From the NCBI RefSeq assembly GCF_003012795.1, contig NZ_PXYH01000002.1:186001-250000 (forward strand): a stretch of DNA of 64,000 bases, given 5' to 3'. The translations under genes and the position numbers were made by a program. Within the stretch, counting starts at the first letter, position 1. Every line of letters begins with the position of its first letter. A model generated the notes under the pieces. It saw nothing but the letters and a program-made list of their open reading frames with translations, searched no databases and was not told where the DNA came from. Source of the DNA: Zobellella taiwanensis. Its GTDB lineage: Bacteria; Pseudomonadota; Gammaproteobacteria; Enterobacterales; Aeromonadaceae. Below are positions 18,014-26,383 of this stretch, piece by piece.

Positions 18014-18937
18014 ATGAACCAAGTTTCCGAGCTGGGCTTCTTCGTCCTGCTGGCCAAGGCCGGCAGTCTGGCCGCCGCCGCCCGGGAGATGAACGTCACT
18101 CCCTCCGCCGTGACCAAGCGGCTGTCGAGCCTGGAAGACCGGCTGGGGGTGCGGCTGCTGAACCGGACCACCCGCAGGATCAGCCTGACCAACGAAGGCG
18201 AGATCTACCTGCACCACGCCCAGCGGATACTGACGGACATCGCGGACATGGAAGGGCTGGTTGCCCACAGCCGCACCACCCCCAAGGGCTTGCTGCGCAT
18301 CAATGCCCCGCTCGGCTTCGGCCGCTCCTACATCGCCCCGGTGGCGTCCGAATTCATGCAGCTTTATCCCGAGGTGGAAATACAGCTGACACTGACCGAC
18401 AGGCCGATCAGCCTGCCCGACGAGGCCATCGACATCGCCATCCGCTTCGGCGAGATCCCCGACTCCCGGCTGTTCGCCAGAAAAATCGCTGCCAATCGCC
18501 GCTTGCTGTGCGCCGCCCCCGGCTATCTCAAGCGGCACGGTCGGCCGGCCACGGCCGCCGAGCTGTCCGGGCACCAGTGCATCGTGCTCCGGCAGAACGA
18601 CGCTACCTACGGCCTGTGGCGCCTGTCCAAGGACGGCAAGACCGAAAACATCCGGGTCAGCGGCAAGGCCAGCACCAACGACGGCGAAGTGGCGCTCAAG
18701 TGGGCCCTGGACGGCCACGGGATCCTGATGCGGGCGGAATGGGATCTGGCCCGCTACCTGCGCAGCGGCAGGCTGGAGCTGGTGCTGGAGGACTACGCCA
18801 CCCCGCCGGCGGACATTTACGCGGTTTACCTGGAAAAACTGAACATCTCGGCCAAGGTCGTGGCCTTTCTCGATTACTTGCAGGAATCCTTCCTGCCGGA
18901 AAGGCAGGAGCGGGATGACAACCCTTCCATCTGGTAG
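18014..18937 (+). CDS. LysR-family regulator, TtdR-like
   Basis: A 307-residue LysR regulator. The winged helix includes AGSLAAAAREMNVTPSAVTK (residues 18-37); the effector domain shares INAPLGFGRSYIAPVASEFM and KWALDGHGILMRAEWDLARY with TtdR, the tartrate-responsive activator of ttd genes. The ATG at 18014 follows TTGAGG at good spacing; the open frame upstream adds 16 residues atypical of the family. It is divergent from ttdAB and convergent with the DASS transporter gene, with a bidirectional terminator between. Confidence 0.85.
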   Translation: MNQVSELGFFVLLAKAGSLAAAAREMNVTPSAVTKRLSSLEDRLGVRLLNRTTRRISLTNEGEIYLHHAQRILTDIADMEGLVAHSRTTPKGLLRINAPLGFGRSYIAPVASEFMQLYPEVEIQLTLTDRPISLPDEAIDIAIRFGEIPDSRLFARKIAANRRLLCAAPGYLKRHGRPATAAELSGHQCIVLRQNDATYGLWRLSKDGKTENIRVSGKASTNDGEVALKWALDGHGILMRAEWDLARYLRSGRLELVLEDYATPPADIYAVYLEKLNISAKVVAFLDYLQESFLPERQERDDNPSIW

Positions 18938-18947
18938 GCAACGAAAA

Positions 18948-18972
18948 AAGGGCGGCATCCCTTGCCGCCCTT
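18948..18972. terminator. Bidirectional terminator
   Basis: A 10-base perfect stem AAGGGCGGCA/TGCCGCCCTT with a five-base loop, preceded by a run of A and followed by TTCGTCATTTTAT. It sits between the convergent LysR and DASS genes and could stop both. Confidence 0.8.
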
Positions 18973-18999
18973 CGTCATTTTATATCACCGCCCCGAGTC

Positions 19000-20598
19000 T
19001 CAGAGCATGCCGCCGAAGATAAGCGGCACCAGGTACGAGATGATGATCACCGAGAACACCACGCCGAGCAGGTTCAGCCATATCCCGGCCCTGACCATGG
19101 TACTGATCTTCAGGTAACCGGTCGCGAACACGATGGCGTTGGGCGGCGCGGCAACCGGCGACATAAAGGCGAAGGTCGCCCCCATGCAGGCCGCCACCAT
19201 CAGGATGATGGGATCCATGCCCAGGGCGGCGGCCCCGGCGGCCACGATGGGATACACCATGGTGGCGGTGGCGGTGTTGGAGGTGAACTCGGTGAGCAGG
19301 GTGATCACTCCCACGATCAGTGCTATGGTCAGCCACAGCGGCACCTCGGTGAAGTTGACCAGTTGCCCGCCTATCCACTGATCCAGGCCGGAGCTGGTGA
19401 TACCGCCGGCAATGGCCAGGCCGCCGCCGAACAGCCACAGTATTCCCCAGGGCAGCTTCTTCACCGTGTCCCAGTCCAGGATATTGCCGACGGCGTTCCT
19501 GGCCGGCAGGATAAACAGCACGAAGGCGCCGCACAGGGCGATGATGGTGTCGTCGATGCCAGGGATCAGGGCCTTGAGCACGAAGCTGCGGGTTATCCAT
19601 GCCAGGGCGACCAGCGAGAACACCGCCAGCACCACGGCTTCCTCGAAGCTCATTTTGCCCAGTTCCTTCTTCTCCTTTTTAATCACTTCCACGCCACCGG
19701 GGAGATGCTTGACCTTCATCGGAAAGGCAATCTTGACCAGGTACAGCCAGATCAGCGGCACCAGGATGGCCACCAGCGGAATGCCGAACAGCAGCCACTG
19801 GGCAAAGGAGATCTCCACGTCGTACAGCTTCTTGACGGTGGCCGCCAGTATGGTGTTGGCGGGGGCGCCGATCAGGGTACCGAAACCACCGATGGTGGCC
19901 GCATAGGCGGTGCCCAGCATCATCGCCGTGCCGAAGGGAAAGTTGCCGGGCGTGGTGTCGGTTCCGGGGCTGTTTTTCTGGATAGAGTCGGCAATGTGTT
20001 TGGTGACCGCCAGGCTCATGGGCACCATCATCATGGTGGTGGCGGTGTTGGAAATCCACATCGACAGAAAGGCGGTGGCCGTCATGAACCCGAGGATAAT
20101 CATGTTCGGGTTGGTGCCGATGAAGGAAATGATGCCGAGCGCGACCCGGCGGTGCAGGTTCCATTTTTCCATGGCCAGCGCCATCATGAAGCTGCCCACG
20201 AACAGGAAGATCAACGGATCGCCGTAGGAGGCGGACACCGCGCCCGTCTTCATCACGCCCATCAGCGGGAACAGGATCAGCGGCAGCAGGGAAGTGAGCG
20301 GAATGGGAATGGCTTCCGTTATCCACCAGGTCGCCACCCAAGCCACGATGGCCAATACCGCCACCGCCTCGGCCGACATGCCTGCCGGCGCGAAAAAGGC
20401 ATTGATAATAAAGAACAGGGCCGGCCCCATCAGCAGCCCCATATATTGCGCGTTACTGTAACTCCTCAATCTTTTATTGTCCGCGGCCGAATCCTGATTA
20501 CCCGGACTCAATCCCAGGGTGAGAATAAACCTCAGCGTTTTTTTGGCCTGATCGTTCCAAGCCCACATTTGATTCCAGAATGTCCTGACGGATGACAT
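19000..20598 (-). CDS. DASS-family (SLC13) dicarboxylate/anion transporter
   Basis: Inner-membrane divalent-anion:sodium symporter or exchanger of 532 residues. The two SNT motifs that bind sodium and the carboxylate are both present: SNTATTMMMVP near 205 and SNTATATMVYP near 440. About eleven to twelve hydrophobic segments follow a 50-residue soluble N-terminus. Next to ttdAB and a TtdR-like regulator, its likely substrates are tartrate, succinate or fumarate. It has its own terminator and promoter. Confidence 0.87.
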   Translation of the reverse strand: MSSVRTFWNQMWAWNDQAKKTLRFILTLGLSPGNQDSAADNKRLRSYSNAQYMGLLMGPALFFIINAFFAPAGMSAEAVAVLAIVAWVATWWITEAIPIPLTSLLPLILFPLMGVMKTGAVSASYGDPLIFLFVGSFMMALAMEKWNLHRRVALGIISFIGTNPNMIILGFMTATAFLSMWISNTATTMMMVPMSLAVTKHIADSIQKNSPGTDTTPGNFPFGTAMMLGTAYAATIGGFGTLIGAPANTILAATVKKLYDVEISFAQWLLFGIPLVAILVPLIWLYLVKIAFPMKVKHLPGGVEVIKKEKKELGKMSFEEAVVLAVFSLVALAWITRSFVLKALIPGIDDTIIALCGAFVLFILPARNAVGNILDWDTVKKLPWGILWLFGGGLAIAGGITSSGLDQWIGGQLVNFTEVPLWLTIALIVGVITLLTEFTSNTATATMVYPIVAAGAAALGMDPIILMVAACMGATFAFMSPVAAPPNAIVFATGYLKISTMVRAGIWLNLLGVVFSVIIISYLVPLIFGGML

Positions 20599-21211
20599 GG
20601 CCGATAACTCCCTTTTCTGTTTGGGCCGGTAAAAACCCTTTCAGCTATTTCCATTGGCATATAAATAGGGACGAGTCTATTTATTACATCCGGGGCGGAT
20701 GCAATCATAATCCTTATATACCTTGCCTGGCGTTAACGTCAGGCATCAATTGCCACAACCCGTTAACGTGTTGTTAATATAACTCCCTGCAAGATGTAAT
20801 GGATTAACGTGGATTCACTTCATTATTGAAATGAGCTCAATAATTCATGCCCGGCGATACCGTCATTCGCCGGGCAGGCTTTTTCGAAGGGAGATACCGT
20901 GGGCGGGCAGGCTCAGTCCCAGCGGACGACCTGTTTTCAGCCAGCATTTTTTTCATCGGCGCCGGGCTGTGCGGCAGCAGGCCCTTCCTCGAGGCCGAAG
21001 GGTTTGAAGATGGTGTTGGACACCGCCAGGATTGAGCTGTCGCTGCCCCGCTCATTGAGCAAAGTTATGCTCAAAAATCATTGAATCTGGCTTTTTGAGC
21101 GACATTTTGCTCAAGATGGCTCGAAAGCATCGTATCCCGACGTCCGCGGTGGCCCGTCTGGCGACAAGGGCCAAAGTGGGGGCAAAGCCGGCCACTCGCG
21201 ATCCGGCGTCC
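20599..21211. other. Gene-poor stretch with promoter, terminator and a possible remnant
   Basis: The left 230 bases are AT-rich and should hold the DASS promoter (minus strand). From 20848 there is a plus-strand terminator hairpin with no evident gene before it. On the minus strand 20940-21064 reads without stop as LNERGSDSSILAVSNTIFKP and further, ending in ADEKNAG. That looks like the tail of a lost protein, but I cannot name a family. Repeats of GCTCAA/TTGAGC at about 21050-21115 are the only other structure seen. Confidence 0.4.
20848..20885 (+). terminator. Rho-independent terminator without an evident upstream gene
   Basis: TGCCCGGCGA (20848-20857) pairs perfectly with TCGCCGGGCA (20867-20876), followed by GGCTTTTTCG. 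A textbook terminator on the plus strand, although the nearest plus-strand gene ends at 18937. Confidence 0.7.
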
Positions 21212-22222
21212 TCAGTCACCCAGGTTTTCCGGGGTGAACAGGGTGAAGTCGATGCGGCCGCCGCCGGCGGGCGGGGTGGTCCGTTCCAGGTGGCAGATCA
21301 GCAGCTCCAGGGCGCGGAAGGCGTGCAGCTCCGGGTTTTGATCCAGGGTCAGGTGCATCTTGCCCTGGCGCAGCAGGGCCTGGGTGGTGGGGTGCAGCTC
21401 GTGGCCGATAAAAACGCAGCGCCCGGCCAGCTGCCGCCGCTCCAGCAGGCCGGCGATGATGCCGTTGCCGGGCCCGGTGTTGTACAGCCCGGCCACCTCC
21501 CCCGCCGCCAGCCGCTCCCGCACCAGGGATTCGATCAATTCGTTCTGCTCGCGCCCTTCCAGCACCCGGGGCTGTAACCGAGGGCTGGACCGGGCCAACC
21601 GCTCCAGGCAGCCGCGCACCCGCTCCCGGTGGGCGGTCAGCTCCAGCCGGCCGCACACCACCAGCACCTCCCCCGGCTCCCGGCACAGTTGCCCGAGCAG
21701 CCAGCCGGCGGTGCGCCCGGCGGCGTACTGATCGATGCCCACATGGCAGAGCGGATGGGTGTTGGGCAGCACGGTAGCCAGGGTGACCACCGGCACGCCG
21801 GCCTGGCCGGCGCGGTTGACCGCCGTCGCCACCGCCGGATGGGCGGGGCCGAACAGGACGATGCCGTCGCGCCGCGACGCCGCCTGCTCCAGCAGCCGGG
21901 CCAGCCGTTCCGGCTCCGGCTCGCGCACCAGGGTGCGGTGCAGCACCAGTTGACGCTTGCCGAGCACCTCGGCGGCGCGCACAAAGCCCTGCTCCAGCCG
22001 GCGGAAAAAGCTGGCGCCGTTGTCGCAGAGCACCACCTCCAGGTGGCGCAGCGGCTGCCAGGCGTCCGGCAGGGTGCGTTTCAGCCCCAGCTCCCGGGCC
22101 GCCCGCAATACCCGCTCGGCGGTGGCCGGGGTGACGTTGCCCCGCTCGTTCAGCACCCGGTCCACCGTGGCCCGGCCCACGCCCGCCCGTTCGGCGATCT
22201 CGACGATGGTGGTTTTTTTCAC
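21212..22222 (-). CDS. LacI-family transcriptional regulator (moc-like cluster)
   Basis: A 336-residue LacI-type repressor. The helix-turn-helix and hinge helix are in VEIAERAGVGRATVDRVLNE (residues 7-26); the sugar-binding domain from about 60 has CHVGIDQYAAGRTAGWLLGQ near 168 and HELHPTTQALLRQGKMHLTL near 275. It lies downstream of the isomerase/oxidoreductase genes on the same strand, separated by 389 bases of palindromic repeats. It resembles the LacI protein at 49897 in its recognition helix, and both clusters carry similar palindromes, so both probably sense inositol-like ligands. Confidence 0.87.
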   Translation of the reverse strand: MKKTTIVEIAERAGVGRATVDRVLNERGNVTPATAERVLRAARELGLKRTLPDAWQPLRHLEVVLCDNGASFFRRLEQGFVRAAEVLGKRQLVLHRTLVREPEPERLARLLEQAASRRDGIVLFGPAHPAVATAVNRAGQAGVPVVTLATVLPNTHPLCHVGIDQYAAGRTAGWLLGQLCREPGEVLVVCGRLELTAHRERVRGCLERLARSSPRLQPRVLEGREQNELIESLVRERLAAGEVAGLYNTGPGNGIIAGLLERRQLAGRCVFIGHELHPTTQALLRQGKMHLTLDQNPELHAFRALELLICHLERTTPPAGGGRIDFTLFTPENLGD

Positions 22223-22356
22223 GCTGCTCCGCCTTGCATCAGGTTGTTGCCGCTAAGGCCGCCATTTCAGCACAAGGGGGGAACGAGTATCCAGTATTCC
22301 CCGTCATGCCCGCGCAGGCGCTGACCGGCATCCAGCACCGGCGCCACCTGCCAGGG

Positions 22357-22400
22357 TTGCCGCTACGCGGCAAAAGCAGGCGGGCCGCCTGCGCTCCAAC
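22357..22400 (+). repeat. Two-stem REP-like element
   Basis: First stem TTGCCGC-TAC-GCGGCAA (22357-22373), then AA and the core stem GCAGGCGG-G-CCGCCTGC (22376-22392), ending GCTCCAAC. The first stem differs between copies but stays paired. Confidence 0.8.
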
Positions 22401-22440
22401 GAGCCTAGAACGCCATATAGTTTAAAACTTAGGCTGTGTC

Positions 22441-22466
22441 TTGGGGCGCGGGCGGCCCGCCCGCAT
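22441..22466 (-). repeat. REP-like core in reverse orientation
   Basis: TTGGGGC followed by GCGGGCGG-C-CCGCCCGC (22448-22464). The GGGGC flank is on the left, so it is inverted relative to its neighbours at 22357 and 22565. No clear second stem. Confidence 0.65.
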
Positions 22467-22564
22467 GAGGGTGGCACCGAGGTGGGGAAGGCACAGCCCA
22501 ACCCGCGATGCCTGTTCTGACCCGCGCCTTTTTAAACCTGCGGTGTGGTAAGCCAACCCGAGGG

Positions 22565-22616
22565 TTCACGCTGCGCGTGAATGCAGGCGGGCCGCCTGCG
22601 CTCCAACGGGCCTAGG
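22565..22616 (+). repeat. Two-stem REP-like element
   Basis: First stem TTCACGC-TGC-GCGTGAA (22565-22581), core GCAGGCGG-G-CCGCCTGC (22583-22599), then GCTCCAACGGGCCTAGG, ending over the stop codon of the isomerase gene at 22612. Confidence 0.8.
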
Positions 22617-23451
22617 CTTGCGGCGCCACTTCCGCCCAGATGGTTTCGGCCAGTTGCTTGAGTTGCAGGGATTCGGCCCAGCGGTCGGTGATGTCCTGCC
22701 CGTCCGCGCCGGTGATGGCATAGGGACGGGTGCCCAGCTCGCAGGTGAAGGCCAGGCTGTCGCCGGGGGCGGCCCGCGCGCACCAGTTGGCAAAGCCCCA
22801 GTGCCACAGCCGGCGGTACTGCTCCAGCCAGGGTTGGTGCTGGGCAAAGCTTATCGGCAGCTGCACCTGCTCGCAGTTGGACACCCGGCCGTGGTAGGCG
22901 TGGCAGTGGCGCATGATCTCCCTGAGCTGTGCCTCGGCCTGGGGGTCGCCCTCCACCAGCGGCAACTCGTGCCCGGCCACGTAATGGGACAAGTCCCCCA
23001 CCAGGCGGAGGCTCGGCAGCTCCTCCAGCAGCTCCAGGGTGAAGAACAGATCGTTGGTCAGCCGGTAGCGGTGGGTCTCCACCAGCACCGGAAAGTCCAC
23101 CTGCTCCGCCAGCCGCTGCCAGCCCCGCAGCAGGGCCAGCGCCGCCTGCTTGTCGCGGGTGCGCACATCGGGCTGGATGGTGACGTGGTGGCAGCCGAAC
23201 TCGGCCGCCAGCTCCAGGGTCGGCTGCAGCTCGTCCACGCTTTTAGGGAAACACTGGGCCTCGGCGGTCAGCCCCAGCGGCCGCAGCTCTGCGGTCAGCC
23301 GCCGCACGTGGCGGCGATCGGTAAAGTGGTCGGTCACCCCGGCAAAGCCGTGCTCGGCAATGCGCCGGACCGCCTCGGGCAGCGGCAGGGTGTCGCCGCC
23401 CGGCAGGATGTTTTCCATGGCCCACATGGATTGCAGGATCAACAGTTTCAT
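22612..23451 (-). CDS. Sugar phosphate isomerase/epimerase-type TIM barrel protein
   Basis: A 279-residue xylose-isomerase-like TIM barrel. Candidate metal and catalytic residues lie in VLVETHRYRLTNDLFF (Glu/His near 150), LRLVGDLSHYVAGHE (Asp/His near 178) and CELGTRP near 245, the spacing usual in the IolE/Hyi-like group. The ATG at 23451 overlaps the stop of the upstream reductase (ATGA), so it is the last gene of a desaturase-ferredoxin-reductase-isomerase operon. The substrate is unknown; an inositol-derived ketose is plausible from context. Confidence 0.78.
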   Translation of the reverse strand: MKLLILQSMWAMENILPGGDTLPLPEAVRRIAEHGFAGVTDHFTDRRHVRRLTAELRPLGLTAEAQCFPKSVDELQPTLELAAEFGCHHVTIQPDVRTRDKQAALALLRGWQRLAEQVDFPVLVETHRYRLTNDLFFTLELLEELPSLRLVGDLSHYVAGHELPLVEGDPQAEAQLREIMRHCHAYHGRVSNCEQVQLPISFAQHQPWLEQYRRLWHWGFANWCARAAPGDSLAFTCELGTRPYAITGADGQDITDRWAESLQLKQLAETIWAEVAPQA

Positions 23452-24680
23452 GCGGCCTCCTCGGTGGTGGCGGACAACAGTTGCTTGAGCCTGACGCCGG
23501 GATCGGCGAGCAGCGCAGGATCGGGGCGGGCCCGCAGGTTGATCAGCCGCTCGGCCAGCTTGATGTCCTTGGCCACGGCGTTGCCGGGGCCGATGCCGCT
23601 CGCGGCCAGCAGGCGGCCGTCCTGATCCAGGTGGAACAGCAGCCGGGCCCGCTCGCCCAGCTCCCGGCACAGGGTGCGGCCGGCCAGATGGGGCAGGCCC
23701 ACTATCTGCAGGCCCAGATCGAATTGATCCGACCAGAACCAGGGCGCCGGGGCGTAAGCGTGCCGGCCGCCCAGCATGTTGAGGGCGGCGGTTTCGCCCT
23801 GCTCCCGGGCGCAGCGCCAGGACTCCAGCCGCAGCCGCTGTTGCCGGTACAGGGCATGGGGAAAGGAGCAGCAGTCGCCGGCGGCGAAAATGGCCGGATC
23901 GCTGGTGCGAAGCTCGGCATCCACGGCGATGCCGTTGTCGAGCGCCAGCCCCGCGCCGGCGGCCAGCTGGGTGTTGGGCTCGGCGCCGATGCCGGCCACC
24001 AGCAGCTCGGCCTCGAGCTCGCGGCCGTCATTGAGCGTCAGCCGGGCGCCCTCGCCCCGGGGCTCGGCCCGCGCTATGCCCGCGCCCAGGTAAAGCGCCA
24101 CGCCCCGCGCCCGGTGCTCCTCCTCGACGATGCGGGCCAGTTCCGCCGGCACCGCCCGCTGCAGCAGCCGGGGCTGGCTTTCGAGCAGGCTGACCCGCGC
24201 GCCCTTGCCGATCAGGGCGGCAGCCAGCTCCAGGCCGACGAAGCCGCCGCCGACGATGACCACCCTTTTGCCCGGGGCCACCCGGGCGAAGATGCGGCGG
24301 GCGTCGTCCAGGGTGCGCAGGGTCAGGGCCGCGTCCGCCGCCAGGCCGGGCAGCACCAGCCGCCGGGCACGGGCGCCGGTGGCCAGCAGCAGTTGCCGGT
24401 AGGGCAGGCGCTCGCCGTGCCGGGTAACCAGCTGGCGATGGGCCCGGTCGATATGTTCCACCCGTTCGCCCAGGCGCAGCTCGACCCGTTCCATGGCCAC
24501 CAGGTCGCCGATGGCCACCGGCTCGCCGCCCCCGGCCTTGGACAGGGGCGGCCGTTCGTAGGGGGCGTGGGGCTCGTCGCCGAACAGGGTGATCGGCGTC
24601 CGGCAGCCCTGTTGGCGCAGGGTGAGGGCGGCGCGGATGCCGGCCTCGCCGACGCCGATGATGATGATGCGCTCGTCCAT
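23448..24680 (-). CDS. FAD-dependent ferredoxin reductase, MocF-like
   Basis: A 410-residue flavoprotein that would pass electrons from NAD(P)H to the adjacent Rieske ferredoxin. FAD-binding IIIIGVGEAGIRAALTLRQQ is at the N-terminus, the NAD motif VVIVGGGFVGLELAAALIGK near 145, and the second FAD motif AIFAAGDCCSFP near 277. The ATG at 24680 gives the usual short lead before the dinucleotide fold. It lies seven bases behind the Rieske gene and overlaps the isomerase gene. Rhizopine catabolism in Sinorhizobium uses the same trio (mocD, mocE, mocF). Confidence 0.87.
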   Translation of the reverse strand: MDERIIIIGVGEAGIRAALTLRQQGCRTPITLFGDEPHAPYERPPLSKAGGGEPVAIGDLVAMERVELRLGERVEHIDRAHRQLVTRHGERLPYRQLLLATGARARRLVLPGLAADAALTLRTLDDARRIFARVAPGKRVVIVGGGFVGLELAAALIGKGARVSLLESQPRLLQRAVPAELARIVEEEHRARGVALYLGAGIARAEPRGEGARLTLNDGRELEAELLVAGIGAEPNTQLAAGAGLALDNGIAVDAELRTSDPAIFAAGDCCSFPHALYRQQRLRLESWRCAREQGETAALNMLGGRHAYAPAPWFWSDQFDLGLQIVGLPHLAGRTLCRELGERARLLFHLDQDGRLLAASGIGPGNAVAKDIKLAERLINLRARPDPALLADPGVRLKQLLSATTEEAA

Positions 24681-24687
24681 GCTCACC

Positions 24688-25002
24688 TCAATCCAGGCAG
24701 ACGTAGACCCGGCCGCCTTCCACTTTGGCGGCATAGGTCTTGAGGTGGACGCAGGCGGGGGCGTTCTTGGCCTCGCCGGTCTTGTAGTTGAAACGGCCGT
24801 TGTGCTTGGGGCACTCGATGATGTCGCCCATCACCAGGCCGTCGGCCAGGTGCACCGCCTCGTGGGTGCAGAGCCCGGCGGTGGCGAACACCTCGTCGTC
24901 CGGGCTGCGGTATATGGCCAGGGTCCGCTCGCCGCGGTCGAGCCGAATGACATCCTCTTCGTCGATATCGTCGAAGGCGCACACTTCAATCCAGTTGCTC
25001 AT
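24688..25002 (-). CDS. Rieske 2Fe-2S ferredoxin, MocE-like
   Basis: Small electron carrier of 104 residues. The two Rieske boxes are complete: CTHEAVHLADG (Cys43-x-His45) and CPKHNGRF (Cys64-x2-His67). It would shuttle electrons from the reductase at 23448 to the di-iron oxygenase at 25027. The gene lies between these two on the same strand with short gaps (7 and 24 bases), as in mocDEF. Confidence 0.92.
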   Translation of the reverse strand: MSNWIEVCAFDDIDEEDVIRLDRGERTLAIYRSPDDEVFATAGLCTHEAVHLADGLVMGDIIECPKHNGRFNYKTGEAKNAPACVHLKTYAAKVEGGRVYVCLD

Positions 25003-25026
25003 CTTGCTCTCCTCCCCCAGGGGGAC

Positions 25027-26112
25027 TTACAGGGAATGGGCCGGACGCAGATCGGCGTCGGCGGGTGGTTCGGCCGCCGCCGGCAGCGGCCGGTCGACGA
25101 AATAATCCGGGTCCCGGCGCTGGCGCCACAGGGCCGGCACCAGTTCGCACAGGGCCGCCCAGGTGCTGGGATACACCGGCGGCAGATCGTGCTTGATCTG
25201 CTCGTGCAGGGCCGGCAACGCGTGATAGGGCACCATGGGGTACATGTGGTGCTCGGTGTGGTAGTTCATGTTCCAGTAGATAAAGCGGAACACCGGGTTC
25301 ATGCGGATGGTGCGGCTGTTCTTGCGGTGATCCAGCACGTTGTCGGCCAGGCCGGCGTGCTGGGTCAGCCCGAACAGATAGGCCAGCCAGGCGCCGTACA
25401 TGGTGGGCAGCACCCCCACCAGCATCACCGGCAGCCAGGACTGCAGCCCCACCGCCAGCAGCAGCACGGCCATCTGCAGGGCCAGGTACATGCGCGCCTG
25501 CTGGAACACTTTGGGCCACTCCATCTCGGGAATGAAGGCCCGCTCGTCCTCGGTGAGCCGGCCGCCGCTGTGGCGCAGCAGGCTTTGCAGGGTGCCCAGC
25601 ACGGCGGGAATGGCCAGCAGCCCGAGCAGGTGGCACAGCACCGGGGTGGGACGGGGCGCGTTAATCTCCGGATCCAGGCCGACGATGATGGTGTCGGTGT
25701 GGTGGCGGGCGTGGCTCCAGCGCCAGACGGTGGGCTCGCGCAAGATCATGAAGCTGGCCTGGCGATAGACCAGATCGTTCATCCAGGGGGTGCGGAAGGC
25801 GGTGCCGTGGCTGCACTCGTGCCAACGGGAGTCCGACGCCGAGCTGTACAGCACGCCATAAACCAGAAAACAGGGCACCGCCAGCCAGCTGCCCCAGGCC
25901 AGCACGCCCAGCGTGGCGAACAGCAGCAGCAGCGCCCACCACAGCAGGGTATCGCGGATGGCGCTGCGGTCCTGGCGCTGCATCAGCGCCTTGAGGGTTT
26001 TGCGCGGTACCGGGGTCTGGTACCACTGGGCCGAGGCCAGGCCCCGGGCCACCGCCTCCCGGGCGCTCGGGCCGGTAAGGCGGTAATCGCGTGTGCTTGC
26101 GGGTGTTGTCAT
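25027..26112 (-). CDS. Membrane di-iron oxygenase of the fatty acid desaturase family, MocD-like
   Basis: A 361-residue membrane protein with the three histidine boxes that bind the di-iron centre: HECSHGT (near 98), HARHH (near 134) and HTEHH (near 287), between hydrophobic helices. In rhizopine users, MocD with MocE and MocF removes the O-methyl group from 3-O-methyl-scyllo-inosamine. The same three-gene order here supports an oxygenase acting on a methylated or aminated cyclitol or another small polar substrate rather than membrane lipid. A true desaturase remains possible. A palindromic LacI operator candidate lies 86 bases upstream. Confidence 0.83.
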   Translation of the reverse strand: MTTPASTRDYRLTGPSAREAVARGLASAQWYQTPVPRKTLKALMQRQDRSAIRDTLLWWALLLLFATLGVLAWGSWLAVPCFLVYGVLYSSASDSRWHECSHGTAFRTPWMNDLVYRQASFMILREPTVWRWSHARHHTDTIIVGLDPEINAPRPTPVLCHLLGLLAIPAVLGTLQSLLRHSGGRLTEDERAFIPEMEWPKVFQQARMYLALQMAVLLLAVGLQSWLPVMLVGVLPTMYGAWLAYLFGLTQHAGLADNVLDHRKNSRTIRMNPVFRFIYWNMNYHTEHHMYPMVPYHALPALHEQIKHDLPPVYPSTWAALCELVPALWRQRRDPDYFVDRPLPAAAEPPADADLRPAHSL

Positions 26113-26197
26113 TGCTCTCTCCCTGTCCGTTATGCGGCCCAGGCGGGCCCTTCGACAGGAAAAGTAAACAAAGCGTTAACCGTTAAACAGCACGGCG

Positions 26198-26215
26198 TTG
26201 ATGCAAAAGCATCAA
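26198..26215. promoter_or_regulatory. LacI-type operator candidate upstream of the moc-like operon
   Basis: TTGATGC-AAAA-GCATCAA is a perfect 7-base inverted repeat between the divergent desaturase and DapA-like genes. The palindrome at 49841 in the other LacI-linked cluster has the same size and central AAAA. Confidence 0.65.
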
Positions 26216-26283
26216 GGCTTCGGGCTTACCTAAACAGGCAACGCTCATGCCCAAACAGGCGGACAAAGGGAACGGCTTACGCG
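26216..26283 (+). repeat. Partial copy of the 62 kb repeat element
   Basis: CTTCGGGCTTACCT, then CAGGCAAC, then AAACAGGCGGACAAAGGGA and ACGGCT occur in the same order and nearly the same spacing as in the reverse complement of 62190-62257. The duplicated unit is about 65 bases, the middle ten bases diverged. Confidence 0.7.
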
Positions 26284-26383
26284 GTCATGGCAAAAACGGT
26301 GTCATCAAGCTGCATGTGCCATCTGGGCGCATTGGCATTAGTATGTGATCCCTGCCCGCCACCCTGTCACCGGAGAAACCAAG

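Larger units (their letters stand above)
22223..22611. other. Intergenic region filled with palindromic repeats
   Basis: No coding potential is seen. The 389 bases contain the promoter of the LacI gene, a GTCATGCCC...GGCATCCAG palindrome (22303-22335) and three REP-like elements at 22357, 22441 and 22565 in alternating orientation, as in a mosaic BIME-type cluster. Confidence 0.7.

Noticed and set aside
20592-20777. 61-codon plus-strand frame starting opposite the DASS gene start
   Set aside because: Lies over the DASS promoter region, with Cys/His/Asn-rich random-looking content and no ribosome site.
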